Source: Bacillota bacterium
Lineage (GTDB): Bacteria; Bacillota; Limnochordia; Darwinibacteriales; Darwinibacteriaceae
Reading direction: 5' to 3'
Assembly: GCA_012799535.1 (NCBI GenBank)
Contig: JAAZLB010000318.1
Coordinates: forward strand, 1 to 5,988
Length of the DNA: 5,988 nt
This document shows positions 1-5,932 of this stretch, one piece after another. How positions within the stretch are numbered: the first letter of the stretch is position 1; each line of letters begins with the position of its first letter. The position numbers and the translations under genes are program-made. Below the pieces are notes generated by a model that was given only the letters and a program-made list of their open reading frames with translations, did no database searches and was not told the origin of the DNA.

Positions 1-636
1 CACCTTACTGACAATCCTTGCGCCTATTTACCCTCACCAAAGCTTCCCCAAAATTTACCCCAGATCTTGACAGAAGTGGAGGTAATTACCTTATTGGAAG
101 CTCCCACTTTGGATAAACCTACCGGGTATCGGGATCGTGCCATGTTAGAGGTGTTATACGGTTCTGGTTTACGGGTTTCTGAGCTAATCGGTTTAAATGT
201 AGGGGACATTGACTCCATGGGTTTTGTTCGCTGTGTGGGAAAGGGCAATAAAGAGAGAATCATTCCCCTCGGTCAGCACGCCCTACAAGCTACCAATAAC
301 TATCTTGAATATGCGAGACCCCGCCTTCAACGGAATCCCCGGGAGCGGGCTTTATTTCTCAATGCTCGGGGTAATCGTCTCACAAGACAGGGTTTTTGGA
401 AAATTATCAAGCAGTGGGCGAAAAAGGCAGGAATAGAAAAGGAGATTTCTCCCCATATGCTTAGGCATTCTTTCGCCACCCACCTCTTACGACACGGTGC
501 AGATTTGCGCTCAGTTCAGGAAATGTTAGGACATGCTGATTTGTCAACCACGCAAATCTATACCCATTTAGATAAAGGACAACTACGGGATGTTTATCAA
601 CATAGCCATCCTAGAGCTCAAAAGGAGGAGTCATAA
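1..636 (+). CDS. xerD: Site-specific tyrosine recombinase XerD (5' end cut by window)
   Basis: Tyrosine recombinase that, with XerC, resolves chromosome dimers at the dif site near the terminus. The reading frame is open from base 1, and the residues before the TTG at 67 (including [10 protein letters not shown]) match the interdomain linker of XerD, so the gene starts upstream of the window. About 211 residues are visible of a family length near 295; the N-terminal DNA-binding (SAM-like) domain is mostly missing. The complete catalytic domain shows the family residues, numbered from base 1: Arg58 in GSGLRVSEL, Lys81 in GKGNKER, His152 and Arg155 in [10 protein letters not shown], His178 in [10 protein letters not shown] and the nucleophile Tyr187 in IYTH. 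The end (YQHSHPRA plus a short tail) resembles B. subtilis XerD, as does MGFVRC before the catalytic Lys. Position next to deoB also favours XerD over XerC or a phage integrase. Its TAA shares one base with the deoB ATG. Confidence 0.95.
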   Translation, partial: HLTDNPCAYLPSPKLPQNLPQILTEVEVITLLEAPTLDKPTGYRDRAMLEVLYGSGLRVSELIGLNVGDIDSMGFVRCVGKGNKERIIPLGQHALQATNNYLEYARPRLQRNPRERALFLNARGNRLTRQGFWKIIKQWAKKAGIEKEISPHMLRHSFATHLLRHGADLRSVQEMLGHADLSTTQIYTHLDKGQLRDVYQHSHPRAQKEES

Positions 637-1823
637 TGAAACGTATTGCTATTATTGTTTTAGATAGTGTAGGGGTAGGGGAACTACCAGATGCTCATCT
701 CTATGGTGATGTGGGGAGTAACACCTTGGGAAACACCGCCAAGGCAGTAGGGGGACTAAAAATGCCCTACGCCCAAGCCTTAGGACTAGGCAACATTATT
801 CCCATTGAGGGAGTGCCTCAAACCACCTTAGCCCAAGGAGCCTGGGGGAAAATGGCTGAAAGATCTGCAGGAAAGGATACCACTACGGGTCATTGGGAAA
901 TAGCTGGTTTGATTCTAGATTCGCCTTTCCCCACCTATCCCAATGGCTTCCCTCCTGAAGTAATTGAAGAATTTGAACGACGGATTGGACGCAAAACTCT
1001 TGCTAATTATCCCGCTTCCGGTACAACTATCATTGAAGAACTCGGGGAAGAACACGTCAAAACCGGTTTTCCCATTGTGTATACCTCTGCGGACAGTGTG
1101 TTTCAAATTGCAGCCCATGAAGAAGTTGTTCCCTTAGAGACTTTGTATGAATGGTGTACCATTGCGAGGGAGATTCTTCAAGGGGAACATGCAGTTGGCA
1201 GAGTGATTGCCCGTCCTTTTGTCGGTGAAGTTGGTTCTTTCAAACGCACTCCAAATCGACACGACTACAGTCTACCACCGTTTCAACCAACCGTTTTAAA
1301 TGCATTGGTTGAAGCAGGGATTGCGGTCCACGGTGTGGGTAAGATTAACGATATCTTCGCAGGACAAGGCATATCCACCACCACACCTACCAAGAACAAC
1401 ATGGAGGGTGTTGATGCGGTAATTCGACTTCTTCAAGAAAAACAAGAGAATTGTCTAATTTTCGCTAACCTAGTTGATTTTGATATGCTCTGGGGGCATC
1501 GTAATGATCCAGTAAACTATGCTAAAGGATTAGAAGAATTTGATGCCCGTTTGCCAGAAATCTTAGGTGCTTTACAAGACGGGGATTTTGTGCTGATCAC
1601 AGCGGATCATGGTTGTGATCCCACTACACCGAGTACAGACCATTCAAGGGAATATGTGCCCCTTTTAGTGGCCGGACCTTCCATCAAGTCTAAGGATTTA
1701 GGAACTCGTAACACCTTCGCTGATGTGGCAAAGACTGTTTCAGACTATTTCGAGGTCAATTATGAGACCGTGGGTGAGAGCTTTCTAGAAGTAATTCTAG
1801 ATAAGGAGGATGATCAAAAATGA
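636..1823 (+). CDS. deoB: Phosphopentomutase (phosphodeoxyribomutase)
   Basis: Cytosolic enzyme interconverting ribose or deoxyribose 1-phosphate and 5-phosphate, linking nucleoside breakdown to the pentose phosphate pathway and deoxyribose-phosphate aldolase. The 395-residue product has the usual family length and the alkaline-phosphatase-superfamily metal ligands. Residues seen, by comparison with the B. cereus enzyme: Asp10 ([13 protein letters not shown]), phospho-acceptor Thr82 ([10 protein letters not shown]), Asp283 and His288 ([10 protein letters not shown]), Asp324-His325 (TADHGCD) and His336 (TDHSREY). The cap-domain signatures [21 protein letters not shown] and RTPNRHDY are also intact. 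The ATG at 636 is preceded by a strong AAAGGAGGAG (621-630), and it overlaps the xerD stop as TAATG. The 3' end overlaps pdp as ATGA, so the three genes probably share one transcript and are translationally coupled. No odd residues were noticed. Confidence 0.97.
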   Translation: MKRIAIIVLDSVGVGELPDAHLYGDVGSNTLGNTAKAVGGLKMPYAQALGLGNIIPIEGVPQTTLAQGAWGKMAERSAGKDTTTGHWEIAGLILDSPFPTYPNGFPPEVIEEFERRIGRKTLANYPASGTTIIEELGEEHVKTGFPIVYTSADSVFQIAAHEEVVPLETLYEWCTIAREILQGEHAVGRVIARPFVGEVGSFKRTPNRHDYSLPPFQPTVLNALVEAGIAVHGVGKINDIFAGQGISTTTPTKNNMEGVDAVIRLLQEKQENCLIFANLVDFDMLWGHRNDPVNYAKGLEEFDARLPEILGALQDGDFVLITADHGCDPTTPSTDHSREYVPLLVAGPSIKSKDLGTRNTFADVAKTVSDYFEVNYETVGESFLEVILDKEDDQK

Positions 1824-3139
1824 TGCATGCAGTAGAGATCATTCGAAAGAAAAGGGATGGAGAACGCCTAACTAGGGCGGAGTTGGAGTTCTTAATTCAA
1901 GGCTATGTGGCAGGGGAAATCCCCGATTATCAAATGGCAGCTTGGAATATGGCAGTATATTTTCAGGGCATGGATCCTGAAGAGATTACTAATCTGACTT
2001 TGATTATGGCCGAATCTGGAGACACCTTAGATTTAAGCCAAATCCTCGGAGTTAAGGTAGATAAGCACTCCACCGGGGGAGTGGGGGATACCACCACCCT
2101 AATTGTGGCTCCTTTAGTGGCTAGCTGTGGTGTTCCTGTGGCTAAAATGTCCGGACGTGGTCTTGGCCATACAGGTGGAACAGTTGATAAGCTAGAAAGT
2201 ATTCCTGGCTATCGGGTAGAATTGGGCCCAGAAGAATTCATTAACCAGGTGAATCAAATCGGAGTAAGTGTTGTAGGGCAAACGGGAGAACTAGCTCCCG
2301 CGGATAAATTACTCTACGCCTTGCGTGATGTGACCTCCACCGTTGAGTCAATCCCCTTGATTGCTTCTTCCATTATGAGTAAAAAGATCGCGGCAGGTGC
2401 AGATGGTTTTGTCCTAGATGTGAAAGCTGGTAGTGGGGCATTCATGAAATCAGAAGAGGATGCAGTAGAGTTAGCTAAAACCATGGTTCAAATCGGGACC
2501 TTAGCTAAGCGCTCAACTGTAGCTTTAGTAACTGACATGAACCAACCACTAGGGCGGGGCATCGGCAATGCCTTAGAGGTAAAGGAAGCAATTCTTACCC
2601 TACAAGGACAAGGTCCCGAACGTCTTACCGAACTTTGTCTAGAGCTGTCTGTGGAAATGTTACTTTTAGCTGGTGTCACTAATAATCATGGGGAAGCAAG
2701 GGAGTTGTTAGAGACTAACCTCCATAATGGGGCTGCCCTGAAGAAGTTTGGGGAACTTATTGCTGCCCAAGGAGGAGATCCAAGGGTAATTGAAGATTTG
2801 AGTTTGCTACCGCAAGCCCAGTTTCAAGAAGATGTATTGGCACCGCGAGGAGGTTATATCCAAAAACTAGACCCTCTTGAAATAGGGGGCACTGCAATGG
2901 AATTAGGTGCAGGGCGGGAAACGAAGGATACGATTATCGATCTAGCGGTTGGATTAGAACTAAAGTGCCAAGTGGGAGATTATGTTAAAGAAGGGGATGT
3001 TTTAGCCCGAATTTACGGTAACAAGGGGGAACTTATGCCCCATGGAGTTGCCCGTTGTAGTAAAGCATTTACAATTGGTGATACTCAACCACCTACTCTT
3101 CCCTTAATCTACAGAAAAATCACTGTAAAAGACGTATAA
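1820..3139 (+). CDS. pdp: Pyrimidine-nucleoside phosphorylase
   Basis: Cytosolic NP-II family enzyme that splits uridine, deoxyuridine and thymidine with phosphate into free base and (deoxy)ribose 1-phosphate, the substrate of DeoB next door. At 439 residues it has family length. Seen: the phosphate-binding run [12 protein letters not shown] (82-93), the family signature [16 protein letters not shown] (111-126), and base-recognition residues equivalent to E. coli thymidine phosphorylase Arg171, Ser186 and Lys190 (here Arg169, Ser184, Lys188). Lys109 (VAKMSGRG) occupies the position that is Met in E. coli thymidine phosphorylase; Lys there is typical of the broad-specificity enzyme, so pdp is preferred over deoA. 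The C-terminal domain (about 345-430) is complete. Two in-frame ATGs lie at 1820 and 1823. The AAGGAGGA at 1803-1810 is 9 bases before the first, which I chose; homologue length would also fit the second. A hairpin at the stop codon probably ends the transcript. Confidence 0.96.
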   Translation: MMHAVEIIRKKRDGERLTRAELEFLIQGYVAGEIPDYQMAAWNMAVYFQGMDPEEITNLTLIMAESGDTLDLSQILGVKVDKHSTGGVGDTTTLIVAPLVASCGVPVAKMSGRGLGHTGGTVDKLESIPGYRVELGPEEFINQVNQIGVSVVGQTGELAPADKLLYALRDVTSTVESIPLIASSIMSKKIAAGADGFVLDVKAGSGAFMKSEEDAVELAKTMVQIGTLAKRSTVALVTDMNQPLGRGIGNALEVKEAILTLQGQGPERLTELCLELSVEMLLLAGVTNNHGEARELLETNLHNGAALKKFGELIAAQGGDPRVIEDLSLLPQAQFQEDVLAPRGGYIQKLDPLEIGGTAMELGAGRETKDTIIDLAVGLELKCQVGDYVKEGDVLARIYGNKGELMPHGVARCSKAFTIGDTQPPTLPLIYRKITVKDV

Positions 3140-3162
3140 TGGGGCCTCTGGCCCCATATTTA
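3134..3162 (+). promoter_or_regulatory. Candidate sigma-G-type (forespore) promoter for dacF
   Basis: GTATA at 3134-3138 matches the forespore -35 pattern (G-Y-A-T-R), and CATATTT at 3155-3161 matches six of seven positions of the sigma-G -10 pattern CATnnTA, with 16 bases between them. Transcription would begin near 3168, just before the dacF ribosome binding site. In B. subtilis dacF is known to be transcribed by forespore sigma factors, which makes a site here sensible. The spacer coincides with the GC-rich hairpin behind pdp, which is unusual. The motifs are short, the last -10 base is wrong and the spacing is not certain, so this is an inference. The sigma-F -10 pattern fits less well. 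Confidence 0.3.
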
Positions 3163-3166
3163 TTGT
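3139..3166 (+). terminator. Hairpin behind pdp, probable intrinsic terminator
   Basis: A perfect inverted repeat, GGGGCC (3141-3146), loop TCT, GGCCCC (3150-3155), extends by one T-A and one A-T pair to an eight-base-pair stem. It starts at the last base of the pdp stop codon. It is followed by ATTTATTG, which is T-rich but interrupted, so termination may be partial. Its place between a nucleoside-salvage operon and sporulation genes fits a terminator or insulator role. Confidence 0.6.
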
Positions 3167-3173
3167 AATGTGG

Positions 3174-3184
3174 AAGGGGGAGAG
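3174..3184 (+). promoter_or_regulatory. Ribosome binding site deciding the dacF start
   Basis: The purine run AAGGGGGAGAG resembles a Shine-Dalgarno sequence and sits 7 bases after its G-run before the TTG at 3188. It lies inside the reading frame if the upstream GTG at 3170 is used instead. That GTG has only AT-rich sequence in front of it. Confidence 0.65.
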
Positions 3185-3187
3185 ATT

Positions 3188-4345
3188 TTGGGCAACTTGC
3201 GCCTGTTAAGTTTGATCACCATGGTCATAATCATCTTCGTGGGATTAAGCGGCCCAGTGTACAGTCTGGAACTTACCAGTAAGGCCGGCCTTTTAATGGA
3301 TCCAGTTAGTGGGCGTGTCTTTTTAGAGCACAACAGTGAAGAAGCGCTTCCTGTTGCTAGTATTTCTAAATTAATGACTTTAGTTCTAATTTTAGAGGCA
3401 CTGGAACGGGGCGAGATAGCTCTTACTGACGTGGTTACAGCCAGCCCCTTTGCTGCCAGTAAACGAGGAACTCGCATCTGGTTAGAGGCTGGTGAGCAAC
3501 TGACCTTACAAGAGTTACTCTACGCTATAGCAGTAGGTTCCGCCAACGATGGGGCGGTGGCGGTGGCCGAATATCTCGCAGGAAGTGAGCCCAATTTTGT
3601 GCAACTTATGAACCTAAGGGCTCAAGAGCTAGGTTTAGAAAAGACTGTATTCGTCAATTGCACCGGTCTGCCTGAAGAGGATCAACATAACATGATGAGT
3701 GCCAAAGATGTGGCCGTTTTAGCGAAACATGCACTTCAAGTTCCTACCCTTTTAGAATATGTTTCCACTTATGAATACACCATGCGCTCCAACACCACAA
3801 AAATCCCTGTGTTGTGGAATGCTAACCGACTTTTGCGCCGTTATTACGGTGTAGACGGTTTAAAAACTGGTTTTACCACCGAAGCGGGCTATTGCTTAGC
3901 AGTGACTGCCCAAAGGGATCAGTTGCGCTTGCTCGCAGTAACCCTAGGACATAAAACTGACTCCGATCGGGAAAGCGAAGCCCGGTCCTTGCTGGATTAT
4001 GGTTTTCGCAAATATGAGAGCCTTCAACTCTATGCTCAAAACGCTGTAGTCAGCGCCTACGAGTGCCCCACTGGCGAACCGCAAGTAATCGACGTGGTTT
4101 TGCCCCAAGATTTTTATGTTACAGTAGAACGGGGCCGTGAGCTAGATCTTACTAGCATCATCAGCCTGGAGCAAGAGCTAAGTGCTCCCCTAGCTCAAGG
4201 GACTGTAGTGGGTACTATCACCGTCTTATATCAAGATCAGGTAGTGGGCGAACATCCTCTCATCATTAACCAACCAGTTCACAAAGCTAATCTAACCACC
4301 TTGTTGTTACGCCTGAGCCGGGCTTTAGCCAAAGCTATCTATTGA
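3188..4345 (+). CDS. dacF: Sporulation D-alanyl-D-alanine carboxypeptidase, DacF-type (penicillin-binding protein)
   Basis: Serine D,D-carboxypeptidase of the S11 family, removing the terminal D-Ala from peptidoglycan stem peptides outside the membrane; DacF acts on forespore and cortex wall in relatives. With the TTG at 3188 the product has 385 residues and starts with a clean signal peptide: Arg5, a hydrophobic core about 6-22, and a likely cleavage after Val-Tyr-Ser26. The frame extends to a GTG at 3170, but that start has no ribosome binding site. All three active-site motifs are present: SISK (Ser58 nucleophile, Lys61), SAN (118-120) and KTG (226-228). The region from about 275 to 365 fits the PBP5-type C-terminal domain, and the last 18 or so residues (NLTTLLLRLSRALAKAIY) look like the amphipathic membrane anchor of this family. 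Assignment to DacF rather than DacA or DacB rests on position directly before spoIIAA. Confidence 0.92.
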   Translation: MGNLRLLSLITMVIIIFVGLSGPVYSLELTSKAGLLMDPVSGRVFLEHNSEEALPVASISKLMTLVLILEALERGEIALTDVVTASPFAASKRGTRIWLEAGEQLTLQELLYAIAVGSANDGAVAVAEYLAGSEPNFVQLMNLRAQELGLEKTVFVNCTGLPEEDQHNMMSAKDVAVLAKHALQVPTLLEYVSTYEYTMRSNTTKIPVLWNANRLLRRYYGVDGLKTGFTTEAGYCLAVTAQRDQLRLLAVTLGHKTDSDRESEARSLLDYGFRKYESLQLYAQNAVVSAYECPTGEPQVIDVVLPQDFYVTVERGRELDLTSIISLEQELSAPLAQGTVVGTITVLYQDQVVGEHPLIINQPVHKANLTTLLLRLSRALAKAIY

Positions 4346-4352
4346 TGCACTA

Positions 4353-4371
4353 TTTTTGCAACTTTTTGCCA
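4353..4371 (+). promoter_or_regulatory. Tandem TTTTTGC motifs, candidate Spo0A boxes
   Basis: TTTTTGC occurs at 4353-4359 and again at 4363-4369, exactly one helical turn (10 bases) apart and just upstream of the candidate -35. The second copy continues as TTTGCCATT and matches seven of nine positions of the 0A box pattern TTTGNCRAA; the first matches less well. In B. subtilis, Spo0A~P activates spoIIA from sites upstream of its promoter. The spacing and place are suggestive, but individual matches are weak and T-runs are common. Confidence 0.3.
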
Positions 4372-4377
4372 TTCCTG

Positions 4378-4406
4378 GCAGGTAAATGACTTTTCCCCTC
4401 GAAAGC
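4378..4406 (+). promoter_or_regulatory. Candidate sigma-H promoter of the spoIIA operon
   Basis: GCAGGTAAA at 4378-4386 matches eight of nine positions of the sigma-H -35 pattern RnAGGAWWW. After 11 bases, the right distance, a -10 element at 4398-4406 would carry GAAA (4401-4404) instead of the consensus GAAT, with poor flanks. The spoIIA operon of B. subtilis is known to be driven by sigma-H at the same position between dacF and spoIIAA. If real, the transcript would begin about 4411-4415, shortly before the spoIIAA ribosome binding site. The ATG at 4386 would then lie within the promoter. Confidence 0.38.
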
Positions 4407-4423
4407 TTTCTTAAATTGGAAAT

Positions 4424-4430
4424 GGGAGGG
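4424..4430 (+). promoter_or_regulatory. Ribosome binding site deciding the spoIIAA start
   Basis: GGGAGGG followed by AGA lies 6 bases before the GTG at 4437. The upstream in-frame ATG at 4386 has only CAGG three bases in front of it, which is too close to work well. Confidence 0.7.
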
Positions 4431-4436
4431 AGAACT

Positions 4437-4775
4437 GTGCACTATAGCTTCGAAATAGAGGGACAAGCATTGTTAGCCACCCTCGAGGGTGAGCTAGACC
4501 TTCATACATCGCCAGAATTCAAAGAAGAGATCATCACAATCTTTGAAACCCACCCCCAGATCAAGTACTTAATCATCAATGTGCAAGGAATGTCCTTTAT
4601 TGACAGCTCCGGTTTGGGAGTGATTTTAGGACGTTACCGCGAATTACAGACTAGGGGTGGCAAGCTTTTTTTCGTGCAAGCCAATCCCCAGATTAAGCGT
4701 ATCCTTCAGCTTTCGGGATTTCAAAAAATCTCCGAATTCGCCAATTCCGCTAACGAAGTTTTAGAACGGATCTAA
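4437..4775 (+). CDS. spoIIAA: Anti-sigma-F factor antagonist SpoIIAA
   Basis: STAS-domain protein that, when dephosphorylated, binds SpoIIAB and frees sigma-F in the forespore; SpoIIAB inactivates it by phosphorylation and the phosphatase SpoIIE reactivates it. With the GTG at 4437 it has 112 residues, close to the roughly 117 of B. subtilis. The phosphorylated serine is Ser57 in FIDSSGLGVILGRY, a hallmark of the family. GELDLHTSPEF near residue 18 is the typical early STAS strand and loop. The frame is open back to an ATG at 4386, which would add 17 residues with no counterpart in the B. subtilis protein, lacks a good ribosome binding site and falls inside the candidate promoter. I therefore prefer the GTG, with some doubt. 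The stop codon TAA merges with the ribosome binding site of spoIIAB. Confidence 0.93.
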   Translation: MHYSFEIEGQALLATLEGELDLHTSPEFKEEIITIFETHPQIKYLIINVQGMSFIDSSGLGVILGRYRELQTRGGKLFFVQANPQIKRILQLSGFQKISEFANSANEVLERI

Positions 4776-4788
4776 GGAGGCAACTGGA

Positions 4789-5232
4789 ATGGAAAGTACA
4801 AATTGGATCAAGCTTGAGTTCCCAAGTGATACCCGGAATGTAGCTTTCGCACGTACCGCCCTAGCTCTATTTGCAGCCCAGTTGGACTGGACCTTAGATG
4901 AGCTAGAAGATATTAAGGTAGCGGTCTCCGAAGCGGTTTCCAATAGCATTATCCATGGTTACCAATTGCAGGAGGGAATTGTTCATGTCCACGCCTCCCA
5001 CTCTAACCAAATCTTAAAGATTACTATTGAGGATTTCGGTCAAGGCATTGCCGATATTGAGCAAGCAACAGAAACGGGATATAGTAGTATTCCTGAAGAA
5101 AGAATGGGCTTAGGCTTCACTTTTATGTATGAATATATGGATGAAGTGCAAGTAATTTCTGAAGTGAATGTGGGCACCAAGGTGACCATGTTTAAACGAG
5201 TCGGGCACCCAGAAAGCCATGGAACAAACTAG
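4789..5232 (+). CDS. spoIIAB: Anti-sigma-F factor and serine kinase SpoIIAB
   Basis: GHKL-fold protein that binds and inhibits sigma-F and, using ATP, phosphorylates SpoIIAA on serine. The 147-residue product has family length. Seen: the N box SEAVSNSIIHGY (47-58) with the presumed catalytic Glu48 and Mg-binding Asn52, the G1 box DFGQGI (82-87) with Asp82 contacting adenine, and the G2 box MGLGF (106-110). Arg22 in FAR corresponds to B. subtilis Arg20, which contacts partner proteins. By hand alignment the ATP lid (about 88-105) is one residue shorter than in B. subtilis, and the usual ERSGMGF reads ERMGLGF. A perfect AAGGAGG (4774-4780), 8 bases before the ATG, overlaps the spoIIAA stop, predicting strong, coupled translation. 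The last 14 bases overlap the start of sigF. Confidence 0.96.
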   Translation: MESTNWIKLEFPSDTRNVAFARTALALFAAQLDWTLDELEDIKVAVSEAVSNSIIHGYQLQEGIVHVHASHSNQILKITIEDFGQGIADIEQATETGYSSIPEERMGLGFTFMYEYMDEVQVISEVNVGTKVTMFKRVGHPESHGTN

Positions 5233-5914
5233 GCTCTTAATTCGCCAGTCCCAACAAGGAGATTCTGAGGCCCGCAATCAATTAGTAGAGGAAAATTTAG
5301 CTTTAGTCCGCAGTGTGGCCTCGAGGTTTTTGGATCGAGGATTAGAGTTTGAAGATTTAGTTCAAATCGGTTCCTTAGGTTTATTAAAGGCGATTCGGGA
5401 CTTTAACTTTGAGTTCGAAGTGCGTTTTTCTACCTATGCAGTACCAAAAATCATGGGCGAAATCAAACAGCACTTAAGGCACTCTTCCCCTTTACAGGTA
5501 AGTCGTTCCTTAAAAAAACTGGCGTCAGAAGCCATTAGTGCCAAAGATCAGTTGGCCCAGACTCTAGGTAGGAGCCCTACTATTTCCGAAATCGCCACCC
5601 ATTTAGAGGTGGAACGGGAAGAGGTGGTCACTGCCTTAGATGCAGTGGCACCGGTGTATTCATTACAAGCACCATTACAAGGTACAGATGATTCTCCCGA
5701 ATTCCAAGATTTTATTGCTACAACAGAGGACCAGGAACACTTCCTTTTAAAGCAAGCCTTGGAAAAACTTGAACCCCAAGAGCAACAACTCATTTTGCTT
5801 CGTTATTTTGCAGAGCGGAGTCAAACCGAGGTTGCAGAAACACTAGGGATTTCCCAGGCTCAGATTTCCCGCATGGAAGCACGTATTATTCGCCAATTGC
5901 GACATGAATTGTAG
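5219..5914 (+). CDS. sigF: RNA polymerase sporulation sigma factor sigma-F (SpoIIAC)
   Basis: Forespore-specific sigma factor, first of the compartmental sporulation cascade, held inactive by SpoIIAB encoded just before it. The 231-residue product contains region 2 (about 22-90, with LVQIGSLGLLKAIRDF and VRFSTYAVPKIMGEI), region 3 (about 93-150, with VSRSLKKLA and LGRSPTISEIATHL) and region 4 (about 177-230, with LRYFAERSQTEVAETLGISQ as the -35-binding helix-turn-helix). It is about 15 residues shorter at the N terminus than B. subtilis sigma-F. The ATG at 5219 is the only start available: reading upstream in frame, a TGA at 5183 comes before any ATG, GTG or TTG. No clear ribosome binding site precedes it, so translation probably depends on ribosomes arriving from spoIIAB. 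Two in-frame TAG codons end the gene. SigG is similar, but the spoIIA context settles the name. Confidence 0.95.
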   Translation: MEQTRLLIRQSQQGDSEARNQLVEENLALVRSVASRFLDRGLEFEDLVQIGSLGLLKAIRDFNFEFEVRFSTYAVPKIMGEIKQHLRHSSPLQVSRSLKKLASEAISAKDQLAQTLGRSPTISEIATHLEVEREEVVTALDAVAPVYSLQAPLQGTDDSPEFQDFIATTEDQEHFLLKQALEKLEPQEQQLILLRYFAERSQTEVAETLGISQAQISRMEARIIRQLRHEL

Positions 5915-5932
5915 TAGAAAAGGTGAAATATT

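Noticed and set aside
209..436. Open frame of 75 codons on the + strand within xerD
   Set aside because: It lies wholly inside the XerD catalytic domain in another frame, has no recognisable domain and no ribosome binding site.
67..636. A complete 189-residue recombinase starting at TTG 67
   Set aside because: The frame is open to base 1 and the residues before 67 match the XerD interdomain linker, so the gene is cut by the window edge rather than being a short form.
1..636. XerD as a phage or integron integrase marking a mobile element
   Set aside because: Chromosomal XerD hallmarks and the conserved xerD-deoB neighbourhood are present; no repeats, attachment sites or phage genes are seen.
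3057..3086. GGTGATACTC resembling a sigma-F -10 element inside the pdp 3' end
   Set aside because: The -35 match upstream is poor, it lies in conserved coding sequence, and transcripts from it would meet the hairpin at 3139-3157.
3160..3477. Open frame of 105 codons on the - strand opposite dacF
   Set aside because: It is antisense to the signal peptide and active-site region of a well-supported gene and is low-complexity (Ser, Arg, Leu, Lys) with no domain.
4346..4385. Possible terminator for dacF
   Set aside because: The only dyad (TGCCA/TGGCA) is weak and is not followed by a T-run; dacF transcripts probably read into spoIIAA.
5548..5793. Open frame of 81 codons on the - strand opposite sigF
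   Set aside because: Shadow of sigF regions 3 and 4; rich in Ser and Cys with no family resemblance.
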